Source: an uncultured Lachnospiraceae bacterium (GTDB taxonomy: Bacteria; Bacillota; Clostridia; Lachnospirales; Lachnospiraceae). Taken from it: a DNA stretch of 12,083 bases. A program made the translations under genes and the position numbers. The stretch is from contig CAKRNW010000070.1 of the NCBI GenBank assembly GCA_934371505.1, positions 1 to 12,083 of the forward strand, written 5' to 3'. Positions 1 through 6,681 of this stretch are shown here, in pieces (positions within the stretch are counted from its first letter, which is position 1; each line of letters opens with the position of its first letter). The notes beneath the pieces are model-generated. The model saw nothing but the letters and a program-made list of their open reading frames with translations, searched no databases and had not been told where the DNA came from.

Positions 1-6
1 GGATAT

Positions 7-32
7 CGTGTGAAAAATAATTTTTTCACACG
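7..32. repeat. Perfect 11-bp inverted repeat, possible terminator of an upstream gene
   Basis: The arms CGTGTGAAAAA (7-17) and TTTTTCACACG (22-32) are exact reverse complements around a 4-base loop. The stem has an A/T-rich inner half, and no separate T tract follows on the + strand, so it is not a textbook intrinsic terminator. It lies between the left edge and the deacetylase gene and may end transcription from a gene outside the window. Its right end touches a second inverted repeat. Confidence 0.5.
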
Positions 33-60
33 CAAATTTGTGCTTACGCCCCAAATTTGC
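32..60. repeat. Perfect 9-bp inverted repeat upstream of the deacetylase
   Basis: GCAAATTTG (32-40) and CAAATTTGC (52-60) are exact reverse complements separated by 11 bases. The repeat shares base 32 with the preceding hairpin and ends 27 bases before the deacetylase start codon. It could be an operator, or a hairpin in the leader of that gene. No convincing promoter was found in 1-87, so the promoter may lie left of the window or be of a type not recognised here. Confidence 0.45.
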
Positions 61-87
61 AGACCGTGAGAAAGGTATGGTTGTCGA

Positions 88-843
88 ATGAAAAAATGGA
101 AGGATTTTCTGCTCTATTTCGGAGCGCTTTTTGTTTTTACCGCAGGAATGGTGCATGTGCTGGGCGGTGCTGCCACCGTGAGCAACAGCGTGGGGGGACG
201 GGAACTTCCCATCTATTGTGTGGAGACCGACAAGCCTCAGATTGCCCTCACCTTTGATGCCGCCTGGGGCAATGAGGACACGAAACAGATTATGGAAGTA
301 CTGCGGAAAAATGATGTGAAAGTTACCTTTTTTATGACGGGAGGCTGGGTAGAAAACTACCCGGATGATGTGAAAATGATTCTCGCCGAGGGGCATGATT
401 TGGGAAATCATAGCGAAAACCACAAAAACATGAGCCAGATTTCCGACAGCGAAATCAAGGATGAGGTGATGAAGGTGCATGAGAAGGTCAAAGAGCTGAC
501 CGGCTATGAAATGTTTCTGTTCCGCCCACCCTATGGAGATTACGACAATCACGTGATTAAAGGGGTGCGTGCCTGTGGCTACTACCCTATTCAGTGGGAT
601 GTGGACTCTTTGGACTGGAAGGACTACGGCGTGGATTCCATCGTAAACACGGTGTGCAGTCACAAGCATCTGGGCAACGGCAGCATCATCCTGTGCCACA
701 ACGGAGCAAAATACACCGCCCAGGCACTGGACACCCTCATTACTACCCTCAAGGACAAAGGCTATGAGTTCGTGCCCCTCTCCCAGCTTATCCTCCGGGA
801 TGATTACCACTTAGACCACGAAGGACGGCAGCATGCAAATTAG
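88..843 (+). CDS. Exported polysaccharide deacetylase (CE4/NodB family, PdaB-like)
   Basis: A 251-residue protein with an N-terminal hydrophobic signal or anchor segment (about residues 7-28) and a NodB homology domain from about residue 50 to 237. Visible CE4 motifs are TFDAAW (55-60, catalytic base Asp57), HSENH (His108 and His112, metal ligands), RPPYG (146-150), DVDSLDW (171-177) and LCH (202-204). The family removes acyl groups from N-acetylated sugars in peptidoglycan or other envelope glycans, using a divalent metal. The canonical TFDD is TFDA here, so the second Asp metal ligand is absent, as I recall for PdaB-type sporulation deacetylases. The start is supported by AAAGG at 71-75, with a rather long 12-base spacing. 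The gene stands alone and converges on the TPR gene. Its stop codon falls inside an 18-bp tandem repeat. Substrate and any sporulation role are inference. Confidence 0.9.
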   Translation: MKKWKDFLLYFGALFVFTAGMVHVLGGAATVSNSVGGRELPIYCVETDKPQIALTFDAAWGNEDTKQIMEVLRKNDVKVTFFMTGGWVENYPDDVKMILAEGHDLGNHSENHKNMSQISDSEIKDEVMKVHEKVKELTGYEMFLFRPPYGDYDNHVIKGVRACGYYPIQWDVDSLDWKDYGVDSIVNTVCSHKHLGNGSIILCHNGAKYTAQALDTLITTLKDKGYEFVPLSQLILRDDYHLDHEGRQHAN

Positions 844-876
844 TATTTCCATGCAAATCAGTATTTCCATGCAATT
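833..876 (+). repeat. 18-bp tandem direct repeat, about 2.4 copies, across the deacetylase stop codon
   Basis: Units start at 833, 851 and 869 (partial), each beginning ATGCAA. Units 1 and 2 differ only at their ninth base (T or C). The deacetylase stop codon TAG (841-843) lies inside unit 1. The 10-base tail TAGTATTTCC of unit 1 occurs again exactly at 929-938. In another frame the units read MQISIS twice in a 17-codon open frame (833-886). Confidence 0.8.
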
Positions 877-1055
877 GGGCAAATAATAAGAAGGAGCTGA
901 TTTTTGCCCGGTTAAAGCTCATATGTTGTAGTATTTCCTGTGTTTTCTTTGTGTTATGTAAACTGTAATGGGCAATATAATATGTTTTGCTCCGTTTTTA
1001 CCCAATTTTAGAATTATATTTGGGCAAAACTTGAATTTCTTATTATATTTGCCCA
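876..1055. repeat. Nested inverted repeats built on GGGCAA/TTGCCC in a convergent gap
   Basis: Five copies of GGGCAA or its complement occur: 877-882 (+), 904-909 (-), 970-975 (+), 1022-1027 (+) and 1049-1054 (-). The outer pair is long. Positions 876-892 (TGGGCAAATAATAAGAA) match the reverse complement of 1037-1055 except for a two-base bulge. The pair 1021-1028 and 1048-1055 is a perfect 8-bp stem with a 19-base loop. The 904-909 and 970-975 copies are also complementary. Most copies are followed by AT-rich sequence. The rest of 844-1091 shows no gene. The structure may be a convergent transcription-stop region, a small palindromic mobile remnant, or a clustered binding site. Confidence 0.6.
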
Positions 1056-1091
1056 TGCGGTTTCATTTTGACTCAGTTCTGACTCCTCATA

Positions 1092-1571
1092 TCAGTCTTC
1101 CGGGTCACCGCATTTTTTGATAGCAGCCTGTAGCTCCTCAGCGTTTAATTCCCGCACCACCTCTTCCAGTGCCTGTCTCTTCTCTGTGCTGTCCGGCAAA
1201 GCATCCAGCTTTTCATACTGCTTTAAAAGCTGTTCCTCCACCATCCGGTAACAGGCAAGGGCGTCCTCCACCCGGTCAAAACGGTAGAGAGCGATTCCCA
1301 TATTCATCCACATGGTTCCCACAGAAGGATTGTCCTGCAATCCGTATTCCTGAATCAAACGGATACACTCCGTCACCGCCGCGATTCCCAGCTCTTCCTG
1401 GCCCATGGTTCCGGCGTAACTCATCATCTCATTCAATACGGTAAGCTGCAGGCTCACATCGTCTTCTCCCACAGCCTCCGCATAGGTTTTCTGGAGGAAA
1501 TCCCGTGCTGCCTCCATCTCACCCCTCCGAAAATGTCCATCCAACTGTTCCAGAAACTCCTGTCCGGTCAT
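1092..1571 (-). CDS. Small cytoplasmic TPR-repeat protein
   Basis: A 159-residue, almost entirely helical, acidic protein with no signal or membrane segment. The clearest tetratricopeptide unit is about residues 85-118, containing MWMNMGIALYRFDRVEDAL with the usual small and aromatic residues of helix A and helix B. Residues 5-38 and 42-75 look like two more degenerate units. TPR proteins are protein-interaction scaffolds; no partner can be named. The start ATG at 1571 follows AGGAAAGG with a long spacing of about 13 bases. A near-consensus promoter sits 40 bases upstream, back-to-back with the promoter of the acyl-CoA synthetase operon, so shared control of the two units is possible. It converges on the deacetylase across the GGGCAA repeat region. 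Confidence 0.8.
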   Translation of the reverse strand: MTGQEFLEQLDGHFRRGEMEAARDFLQKTYAEAVGEDDVSLQLTVLNEMMSYAGTMGQEELGIAAVTECIRLIQEYGLQDNPSVGTMWMNMGIALYRFDRVEDALACYRMVEEQLLKQYEKLDALPDSTEKRQALEEVVRELNAEELQAAIKKCGDPED

Positions 1572-1610
1572 GGTAAAATTCCAGCCTTTCCTATCTTTTC
1601 GTGTTTCTCA

Positions 1611-1639
1611 ATTATAGGGGAAAAAATTGGCTTTTGCAA
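1611..1639 (-). promoter_or_regulatory. Sigma-A-type promoter for the TPR gene
   Basis: On the minus strand, -35 TTGCAA (1639-1634), a 17-bp spacer, and a perfect -10 TATAAT (1616-1611). Transcription would start near 1604, leaving a leader of about 33 bases before the ATG at 1571. Confidence 0.75.
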
Positions 1640-1649
1640 CAGGCTTACA

Positions 1650-1678
1650 TTGACTTTTCCTGTGGGTTGTATTATATT
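1650..1678 (+). promoter_or_regulatory. Sigma-A-type promoter for the acyl-CoA synthetase/symporter operon
   Basis: -35 TTGACT (1650-1655), a 17-bp spacer and -10 TATATT (1673-1678). Transcription would start near 1685. The -35 box is only 10 bp from the -35 of the divergent TPR promoter, so one bound regulator could affect both. Confidence 0.75.
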
Positions 1679-1690
1679 CTACTTTAGTAG
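1679..1690. promoter_or_regulatory. Operator-like inverted repeat at the predicted transcription start
   Basis: CTACT-TT-AGTAG is an imperfect palindrome with 5-bp arms directly after the -10 box, spanning the expected +1. This is a typical place for a repressor site. No regulator gene is adjacent, and the arms are short enough to arise by chance. Confidence 0.35.
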
Positions 1691-1732
1691 ATAAACGCGT
1701 TAAAGCGCAAAATTATACAAAGGGGTACAATC

Positions 1733-3367
1733 ATGCCAATTACTTATCTTTTAGAGCAAAACTGCCGCCTTCACGGGGATGACATCTGTCTGGTGGAAAT
1801 CAACCCGGAGGTGCAGGAAAAGCGGCGGGTGACCTGGAAGGAATACGAGCTCATGGAGCCGAATCCTACCACCCACTATCGCCGTGAAATCACCTGGAAT
1901 GTCTTTAATGAAAAGGCAAACCGTTTCGCCAACCTCCTGCTCTCCAGAGGAGTGAAAAAGGACGACAAAGTGGCCATTCTGCTGATGAACTGTCTGGAAT
2001 GGCTGCCGATTTATTTTGGCATTCTGAAAACCGGAGCCATCGCTGTTCCTTTAAATTTCCGTTACGCCCCGGAAGAAATTGAATATTGTGTGAATCTGGC
2101 AGATGTGGACATTCTGGTTTTCGGGCCTGAGTTCATCGGTCGTGTGGAGGAAATCGCTGACCGCATCAGCAAAAACCGTCTGCTTTTCTACGTGGGGGAC
2201 AACTGCCCCAGCTTTGCAGAGGACTATTCCTCCCTCACTGCCAACTGTTCCAGCCAGACACCCCAGATTCCCTTAAAGGACAGTGACAATGCCGCCATCT
2301 ATTTTTCCTCCGGCACCACCGGCTTTCCCAAGGCAATCTTACATAATCACGAAAGTCTGGTACATGCCTGCAAGGTGGAGCAGAATCATCACGGGCAGAC
2401 CAAGGATGATGTGTTCCTGTGTATCCCGCCTCTTTATCATACCGGGGCGAAAATGCACTGGTTCGGCTCTCTTTTGTCCGGAGGCAGGGCCGTTCTGTTG
2501 AAGGGCACGAAACCGAACTATATACTGGATGCGGTATCCAAAGAAAAGTGTACCATTGTGTGGCTGTTAGTCCCCTGGGCACAGGATATTTTGGAAGCGC
2601 TGGACAGCGGTGAACTGAAATTAGAAGATTACGAGCTTTCCCAGTGGAGACTGATGCACATCGGCGCACAGCCTGTGCCCCCCAGTCTGATTAAGCACTG
2701 GAAAAAATATTTTCCCAACCACCAGTACGATACCAATTATGGTCTCAGCGAGTCCATCGGTCCCGGCTGTGTCCATCTTGGCGTGGAAAATATTGATAAA
2801 GTGGGAGCCATCGGCAAAGCCGGATTTGGCTGGGAAGTAAAGATTGTGGATGAAAAGGGATCGGCTGTGAAACAGGGAGATGTGGGTGAGCTTTGTGTCA
2901 AAGGTCCCGGCGTCATGACCTGTTATTACCACGATGAGCGGGCAACCGACGAGGTGTTAAAGGACGGCTGGCTTTACACCGGTGATATGGCGATGCAGGA
3001 TGAAGACGGTTTCTACTTCCTGGTAGACCGGAAAAAGGATGTCATCATCAGCGGTGGCGAAAATCTATACCCCGTACAGATCGAGGATTTCCTGCGGACT
3101 CATTCCGCTATCCATGATGTGGCAGTGATTGGCCTGCCCGACCATCGTCTGGGAGAAATTGCGGCTGCTATCATCGAGCTAAAGCCCGGCGCCATCTGCA
3201 GTGAGGAGGACATCAACGATTTCTGTAAAGCACTGCCCCGTTACAAGCGCCCCCACAAGGTTATTTTTGACCAGATTCCCCGTAACCCCACCGGAAAAAT
3301 CGAGAAACCCAGACTGCGCCAGAAATACTGTGGTGAGCGTCTGGTAGAGGCTCAGAACAAAGGTTAA
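1733..3367 (+). CDS. AMP-forming acyl-CoA synthetase (ANL superfamily)
   Basis: A 544-residue enzyme expected to activate a carboxylate with ATP to an acyl-adenylate and then to the CoA thioester, in the cytoplasm. Motifs are in standard order: P-loop SSGTTGFPK (192-200), YGLSES (336-341), YTGD (415-418), the hinge DRKKD (432-436) with SGGENLYP (440-447), and PTGK (519-522) whose Lys522 is the catalytic C-terminal lysine. All key residues are intact. The N-terminus is odd. RRVTW (31-35) is followed about 19 residues later by the similar RREITW (50-55), as if a short segment had been duplicated or inserted before the usual first helix. The start has AAGGGG 7 bases upstream and its own promoter. 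The symporter follows after 19 bp, suggesting that the imported carboxylate is the substrate. Substrate is not predictable from sequence; fatty, aromatic or carnitine-like acids are all possible. Confidence 0.92.
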   Translation: MPITYLLEQNCRLHGDDICLVEINPEVQEKRRVTWKEYELMEPNPTTHYRREITWNVFNEKANRFANLLLSRGVKKDDKVAILLMNCLEWLPIYFGILKTGAIAVPLNFRYAPEEIEYCVNLADVDILVFGPEFIGRVEEIADRISKNRLLFYVGDNCPSFAEDYSSLTANCSSQTPQIPLKDSDNAAIYFSSGTTGFPKAILHNHESLVHACKVEQNHHGQTKDDVFLCIPPLYHTGAKMHWFGSLLSGGRAVLLKGTKPNYILDAVSKEKCTIVWLLVPWAQDILEALDSGELKLEDYELSQWRLMHIGAQPVPPSLIKHWKKYFPNHQYDTNYGLSESIGPGCVHLGVENIDKVGAIGKAGFGWEVKIVDEKGSAVKQGDVGELCVKGPGVMTCYYHDERATDEVLKDGWLYTGDMAMQDEDGFYFLVDRKKDVIISGGENLYPVQIEDFLRTHSAIHDVAVIGLPDHRLGEIAAAIIELKPGAICSEEDINDFCKALPRYKRPHKVIFDQIPRNPTGKIEKPRLRQKYCGERLVEAQNKG

Positions 3368-3386
3368 GCATAGACAGGAGAACACT

Positions 3387-4940
3387 ATGATACTGAAGAT
3401 TTTAATGCTGGTATGCTTTTTTGCAGTAATGGTTGCCATCGGCTTTTACTGCCGTAAAAATGCAACGGATGTCAACGGATTCGTGCTGGGCGGACGAAGT
3501 GTGGGACCCTGGCTCACCGCTTTTGCCTATGGAACTTCCTACTTCTCCGCGGTAGTCTTTATCGGCTATGCGGGACAGTTTGGCTGGAAATACGGCATTG
3601 CCTCCACCTGGATTGGTCTGGGAAACGCCCTCATCGGCTCCCTGCTGGCCTGGGTGGTGCTGGGCAGACGCACCCGTATTATGACCCAGCACTTAAATTC
3701 CGCCACCATGCCAGAATTTTTTGGACAGCGTTTCCACTCCAACGCACTGAAAATCGGTGCATCCATCATCGTTTTTATTTTCCTGATTCCCTACACTGCC
3801 TCCCTGTATAACGGCTTGTCCCGGCTGTTCGGCATGGCATTCCACATCAACTACACGGTATGTATCCTGCTGATGTCGGTGCTGACCGGTGTGTATGTCA
3901 TTGTGGGCGGCTACATGGCAACTGCCATTAACGATTTCATTCAGGGACTGATTATGTTATTTGGTATCGTGGTGGTAATTGCTGCGGTGCTCTCCGCCAA
4001 CGGTGGATTTTTGAGTGCCTTAGACAGTCTGTCCCAGATGGAGGATGCTGCTGTCTCCTCCACTCCCGGTGTGTTTGCCTCCTTCTTCGGTCCTGACCCG
4101 TTAAATCTGTTAGGTGTGGTTATCCTGACCTCCCTGGGAACCTGGGGTCTGCCGCAGATGGTGCAGAAATTCTATGCGATTAAGAGTGAAAATGTAATTC
4201 ACAAAGGTGCGGTGATTTCCACCTTATTTGCTGTTGTGGTATCCGGCGGCTGCTATTTCCTGGGTGGTTTCGGACGTCTGTATTCTGACCAGATTGACAT
4301 TGCGGCAGAGGGCTACGACAGTGTAATTCCCACCATGCTCTCCACCCTTTCTCCCTTACTGATCGGGCTGGTGGTGATTCTGGTGTTATCCGCCTCCATG
4401 TCCACGCTGTCCTCTCTGGTCATTGCCTCCAGTTCAACGTTGACCATTGATTTGATTAAGGATAATCTGGTAAAAGATATGGATGACAAGAAACAGGTAC
4501 GCATCATCCGTGTGCTGATTGTGGTATTTATTGCAATCTCTGCGGTTCTTGCCATTGTGCAGTACAAGAACAATATCACCTTTATCGCCCAGTTGATGGG
4601 TGTGTCCTGGGGAGCACTTGCGGGAGCGTTCCTGGCACCGTTCCTGTATGGCTTGTATTCCAAGCGTGTAACCAAAGCTTCCGTATGGGTGAGCTTTATC
4701 TTCGGTGCAGGAATCATGGTTCTGAATATGCTGTTCCGGAGTTCCTTCCCGGTATTGTTGCAGTCCCCCATTAACTGTGGCGCTTTCGCCATGATTGCCG
4801 GATTGGTGCTGGTTCCGTTCGTGAGCCTGTTTACGCCGAAACTGGATAAGAAGCTGGTGGACGAGGCGTTCGCATGCTACGATAAGAAGATTGAGGTGCC
4901 GATATCCATGGCACTGGGAGATGGGGATAATAAACCATGA
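3387..4940 (+). CDS. Sodium:solute symporter (SSS family)
   Basis: A 517-residue integral membrane protein with about 13 hydrophobic segments, the usual length and topology of the SSS (2.A.21) family that includes PutP and PanF. Supporting motifs are GFVLGGRSVGPW (31-42) after the first membrane helix, GGYMATAINDFIQG (174-187) resembling the family signature, and a Ser/Thr-rich helix SASMSTLSS to SSSTLTID (335-355) where family members bind Na+. It imports a small organic solute with sodium. The preceding acyl-CoA synthetase ends 19 bp upstream with AGGAG in the gap, so the two are co-transcribed and the solute is probably a carboxylate that is then joined to CoA. This link is inference. The 145-bp gap to the convergent MATE gene shows no strong terminator; a 5-bp repeat (5050-5054 and 5061-5065) is the only small stem noticed. 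Confidence 0.9.
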   Translation: MILKILMLVCFFAVMVAIGFYCRKNATDVNGFVLGGRSVGPWLTAFAYGTSYFSAVVFIGYAGQFGWKYGIASTWIGLGNALIGSLLAWVVLGRRTRIMTQHLNSATMPEFFGQRFHSNALKIGASIIVFIFLIPYTASLYNGLSRLFGMAFHINYTVCILLMSVLTGVYVIVGGYMATAINDFIQGLIMLFGIVVVIAAVLSANGGFLSALDSLSQMEDAAVSSTPGVFASFFGPDPLNLLGVVILTSLGTWGLPQMVQKFYAIKSENVIHKGAVISTLFAVVVSGGCYFLGGFGRLYSDQIDIAAEGYDSVIPTMLSTLSPLLIGLVVILVLSASMSTLSSLVIASSSTLTIDLIKDNLVKDMDDKKQVRIIRVLIVVFIAISAVLAIVQYKNNITFIAQLMGVSWGALAGAFLAPFLYGLYSKRVTKASVWVSFIFGAGIMVLNMLFRSSFPVLLQSPINCGAFAMIAGLVLVPFVSLFTPKLDKKLVDEAFACYDKKIEVPISMALGDGDNKP

Positions 4941-5085
4941 AAGCAATAAACAGCTTATTCACTGTGTTTTCCCTGATTCTTTTATTGATTGCACAGCCAC
5001 AGACATTATTTTCCATAATGCAGGAAAGGCCGGCCCGTTTCATTTCATAAGTCAGGTTCATGACTATCGTACTTCCATCATGCAT

Positions 5086-6444
5086 TTATTTGGAAGAATC
5101 AGCCGGGGGATTGAATATCCTCTTTAATTTTTTATAACAACTAATATAAGCAGGAATCAAAAAGCAGTCTGCCAGCACCCAGGCCGCAGGACTTGCAAAA
5201 CAGGCCGCCATAAAGCCGAAAGCGGGTACCAGAAAAAAGCCAACGAAGGCTCTGGCAATCATCTCAAATACCCCGGCAAAGACAGCAAATTTGGGGAATC
5301 CCATACCTTGTATCAGGAAACGGACGATATTCACCAGTGCCAGTGAAATGTAAAAACATACGTTCACAATCAGGAAGATTCTTGCCTGTGCCAGAATTTC
5401 CACCTCGGAGGCATCCAGGAACAGCAGTTCCAGAGGCGTTGCGAATAAGAGTACAATGCCCAGTGCGATAAAGGAATAGACTATTCCCAGAATCACACAG
5501 GATTTTAAGCCCTGAGACACACGGTCCAGGCGTTTTGCACCAACATTCTGTCCACCGTAGGTAGCCATAGTGGATCCCATCGCATCGAAGGGACAAGCCA
5601 GGAAACCGTTGATTTTTCCAGCTGCGGTAACAGCGGCAACCACAGAGGAGCCTAAGGTATTTACCGCACTCTGTAAAACAGCGCTGCCGATGCCGGTAAT
5701 GGAATACTGCAGTCCCATGGGGACACCCATGCCGCAGAGAATTCCCGCAATGTGACCGTCAAACTTCCAGTCGTATTTGTCCATTTTGAGGATGTCATAT
5801 TTTTTCCGCATATAAAACAGGCAGAGTACGCCGGAAACTCCCTGGGAAATCACGGTAGCATAGGCTGCACCCTCCACACCGGTATGAAAACCCAGAATAA
5901 ATGCGAAATCCAGTCCAATATTTAAAATGGAAGAAAGAACCAGAAAATAAACCGGGGTCTTGGAATCCCCCAGGGAACGGATGATGCCGGACAACAGATT
6001 ATAAAGATAGGTAACCGGAATTCCTGCAAAAATCACCACAATATACTTATAAGCCCCATCCAGAATGTTCTCCGGAGTACGCATCCAAATCAGGATCACG
6101 CGGCACATTGCCACGGTAACCACCGTCATCACCACCGCAAAAATAATGGAAATCCACACAGAGTTCGCCACATACTTCCGCATGGCATCATAGTCCTTGG
6201 CACCAAAGCGCTGTGCAATGGGAATGGTAAATCCCGCACAGACACCCATACAGAAACCAATAATCAGAAAGTTAATGGAGCCGGTAGAACCCACTGCGGC
6301 CAGTGCGTCTACGCCCAGCGTCTTACCTACAATGACAGTGTCCACCAGAGAATAAAATTGCTGAAACAGCATTCCCAGCAAAAGAGGAATGGCAAATCCG
6401 ATAATAATCCGCATGGGTTTTCCTTGTGTCAAATCTTTAATCAT
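5086..6444 (-). CDS. MATE family multidrug/cation efflux transporter
   Basis: A 452-residue, 12-helix membrane protein made of two MatE halves, the usual length for the family. The N-terminus MIKDLTQGKPMRIIIGFAIP leads into the first helix, followed by the characteristic SLVDTVIVGK (about 32-41). The second half starts near GMGVPMGLQYS. MATE proteins export cationic drugs or metabolites using a Na+ or H+ gradient; the substrate here is unknown. It belongs to the widespread NorM/DinF-like clostridial group. AGAAAGG lies about 9 bases upstream of the ATG. It has its own near-consensus promoter, flanked by an inverted repeat and an 11-bp direct repeat, suggesting induced rather than constant expression. 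It is transcribed divergently from carbamate kinase and convergently with the symporter. Confidence 0.92.
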   Translation of the reverse strand: MIKDLTQGKPMRIIIGFAIPLLLGMLFQQFYSLVDTVIVGKTLGVDALAAVGSTGSINFLIIGFCMGVCAGFTIPIAQRFGAKDYDAMRKYVANSVWISIIFAVVMTVVTVAMCRVILIWMRTPENILDGAYKYIVVIFAGIPVTYLYNLLSGIIRSLGDSKTPVYFLVLSSILNIGLDFAFILGFHTGVEGAAYATVISQGVSGVLCLFYMRKKYDILKMDKYDWKFDGHIAGILCGMGVPMGLQYSITGIGSAVLQSAVNTLGSSVVAAVTAAGKINGFLACPFDAMGSTMATYGGQNVGAKRLDRVSQGLKSCVILGIVYSFIALGIVLLFATPLELLFLDASEVEILAQARIFLIVNVCFYISLALVNIVRFLIQGMGFPKFAVFAGVFEMIARAFVGFFLVPAFGFMAACFASPAAWVLADCFLIPAYISCYKKLKRIFNPPADSSK

Positions 6445-6472
6445 AAAACCATACCTTTCTACAAATAAAATA

Positions 6473-6502
6473 CGGGCGAAGCCCTGTGCTATGCTTCACC
6501 CG
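6473..6502. repeat. 10-bp inverted repeat at the MATE transcription start
   Basis: CGGGCGAAGC (6473-6482) and GCTTCACCCG (6493-6502) pair over 10 positions, with one G-U or mismatch position, around a 10-base loop. It begins just after the predicted -10 box of the MATE promoter, so it overlaps the expected start site. It could be an operator, or a partial hairpin in the leader. No T tract follows on either strand. Confidence 0.55.
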
Positions 6503-6519
6503 CAATCTTACCGCAATCT
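6500..6519. repeat. 11-bp-period direct repeat straddling the MATE -10 box
   Basis: CCGCAATCT occurs at 6500-6508 and 6511-6519, separated by TA. The spacing is one DNA helical turn and the -10 box lies between the two copies, as in tandem half-sites for a DNA-binding protein. Only two copies are present, so a chance origin cannot be excluded. Confidence 0.45.
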
Positions 6520-6533
6520 ATTTCTTTGTGCAA
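6505..6533 (-). promoter_or_regulatory. Sigma-A-type promoter for the MATE gene
   Basis: On the minus strand, -35 TTGCAC (6533-6528), a 17-bp spacer, and -10 TAAGAT (6510-6505). The start would be near 6498, giving a leader of about 54 bases. Confidence 0.65.
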
Positions 6534-6546
6534 ATGAATTTTCCGT

Positions 6547-6578
6547 GGGATAACGACCCGTTTTCGGATGATTATCCC
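6547..6578. repeat. Interrupted inverted repeat between the divergent MATE and carbamate kinase promoters
   Basis: GGGATAA (6547-6553) and TTATCCC (6572-6578) are exact complements. Inside them CCG (6558-6560) and CGG (6565-6567) flank TTTT, giving a stem with an internal loop. There is no T tract. It sits midway between two divergent promoters and is a candidate regulator site. Confidence 0.4.
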
Positions 6579-6606
6579 TGATAGCCTGATTTGTGTCAGA
6601 TTCTTG

Positions 6607-6635
6607 TGTACAAGAAATGGGGATTTTGCTATAAT
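6607..6635 (+). promoter_or_regulatory. Extended -10 promoter for carbamate kinase
   Basis: A perfect TATAAT (6630-6635) is preceded by TGC (6627-6629), giving an extended -10 element. The -35 at a 17-bp spacing is the poor match TGTACA (6607-6612), which extended -10 promoters tolerate. The region 6603-6614 is an imperfect palindrome CTTGT-GT-ACAAG overlapping the -35, a possible operator. Transcription would start near 6642. Confidence 0.65.
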
Positions 6636-6681
6636 AACTCCATACGGAGCCTTAAGCTCTCTAAGAAAGAGGAGAATCCAA

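Noticed and set aside
2235..2669. A 144-codon minus-strand open frame within the acyl-CoA synthetase
   Set aside because: It is antisense to intact ANL motifs and has no recognisable content or initiation signals.
5050..5065. Small inverted repeat AGTCA/TGACT as a terminator for the symporter or MATE gene
   Set aside because: The stem is only 5 bp, with no T tract on either strand.
4831..5085. An 84-codon minus-strand open frame whose first third lies in the symporter/MATE gap
   Set aside because: There is no ribosome binding site ahead of its ATG, the protein resembles nothing recognisable, and most of it is antisense to the symporter. It is probably chance.
6568..6681. A 38-residue N-terminal extension of carbamate kinase
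   Set aside because: The predicted promoter (-10 at 6630-6635) lies inside it, and the 6682 start has an ideal ribosome binding site and the family's usual N-terminus.
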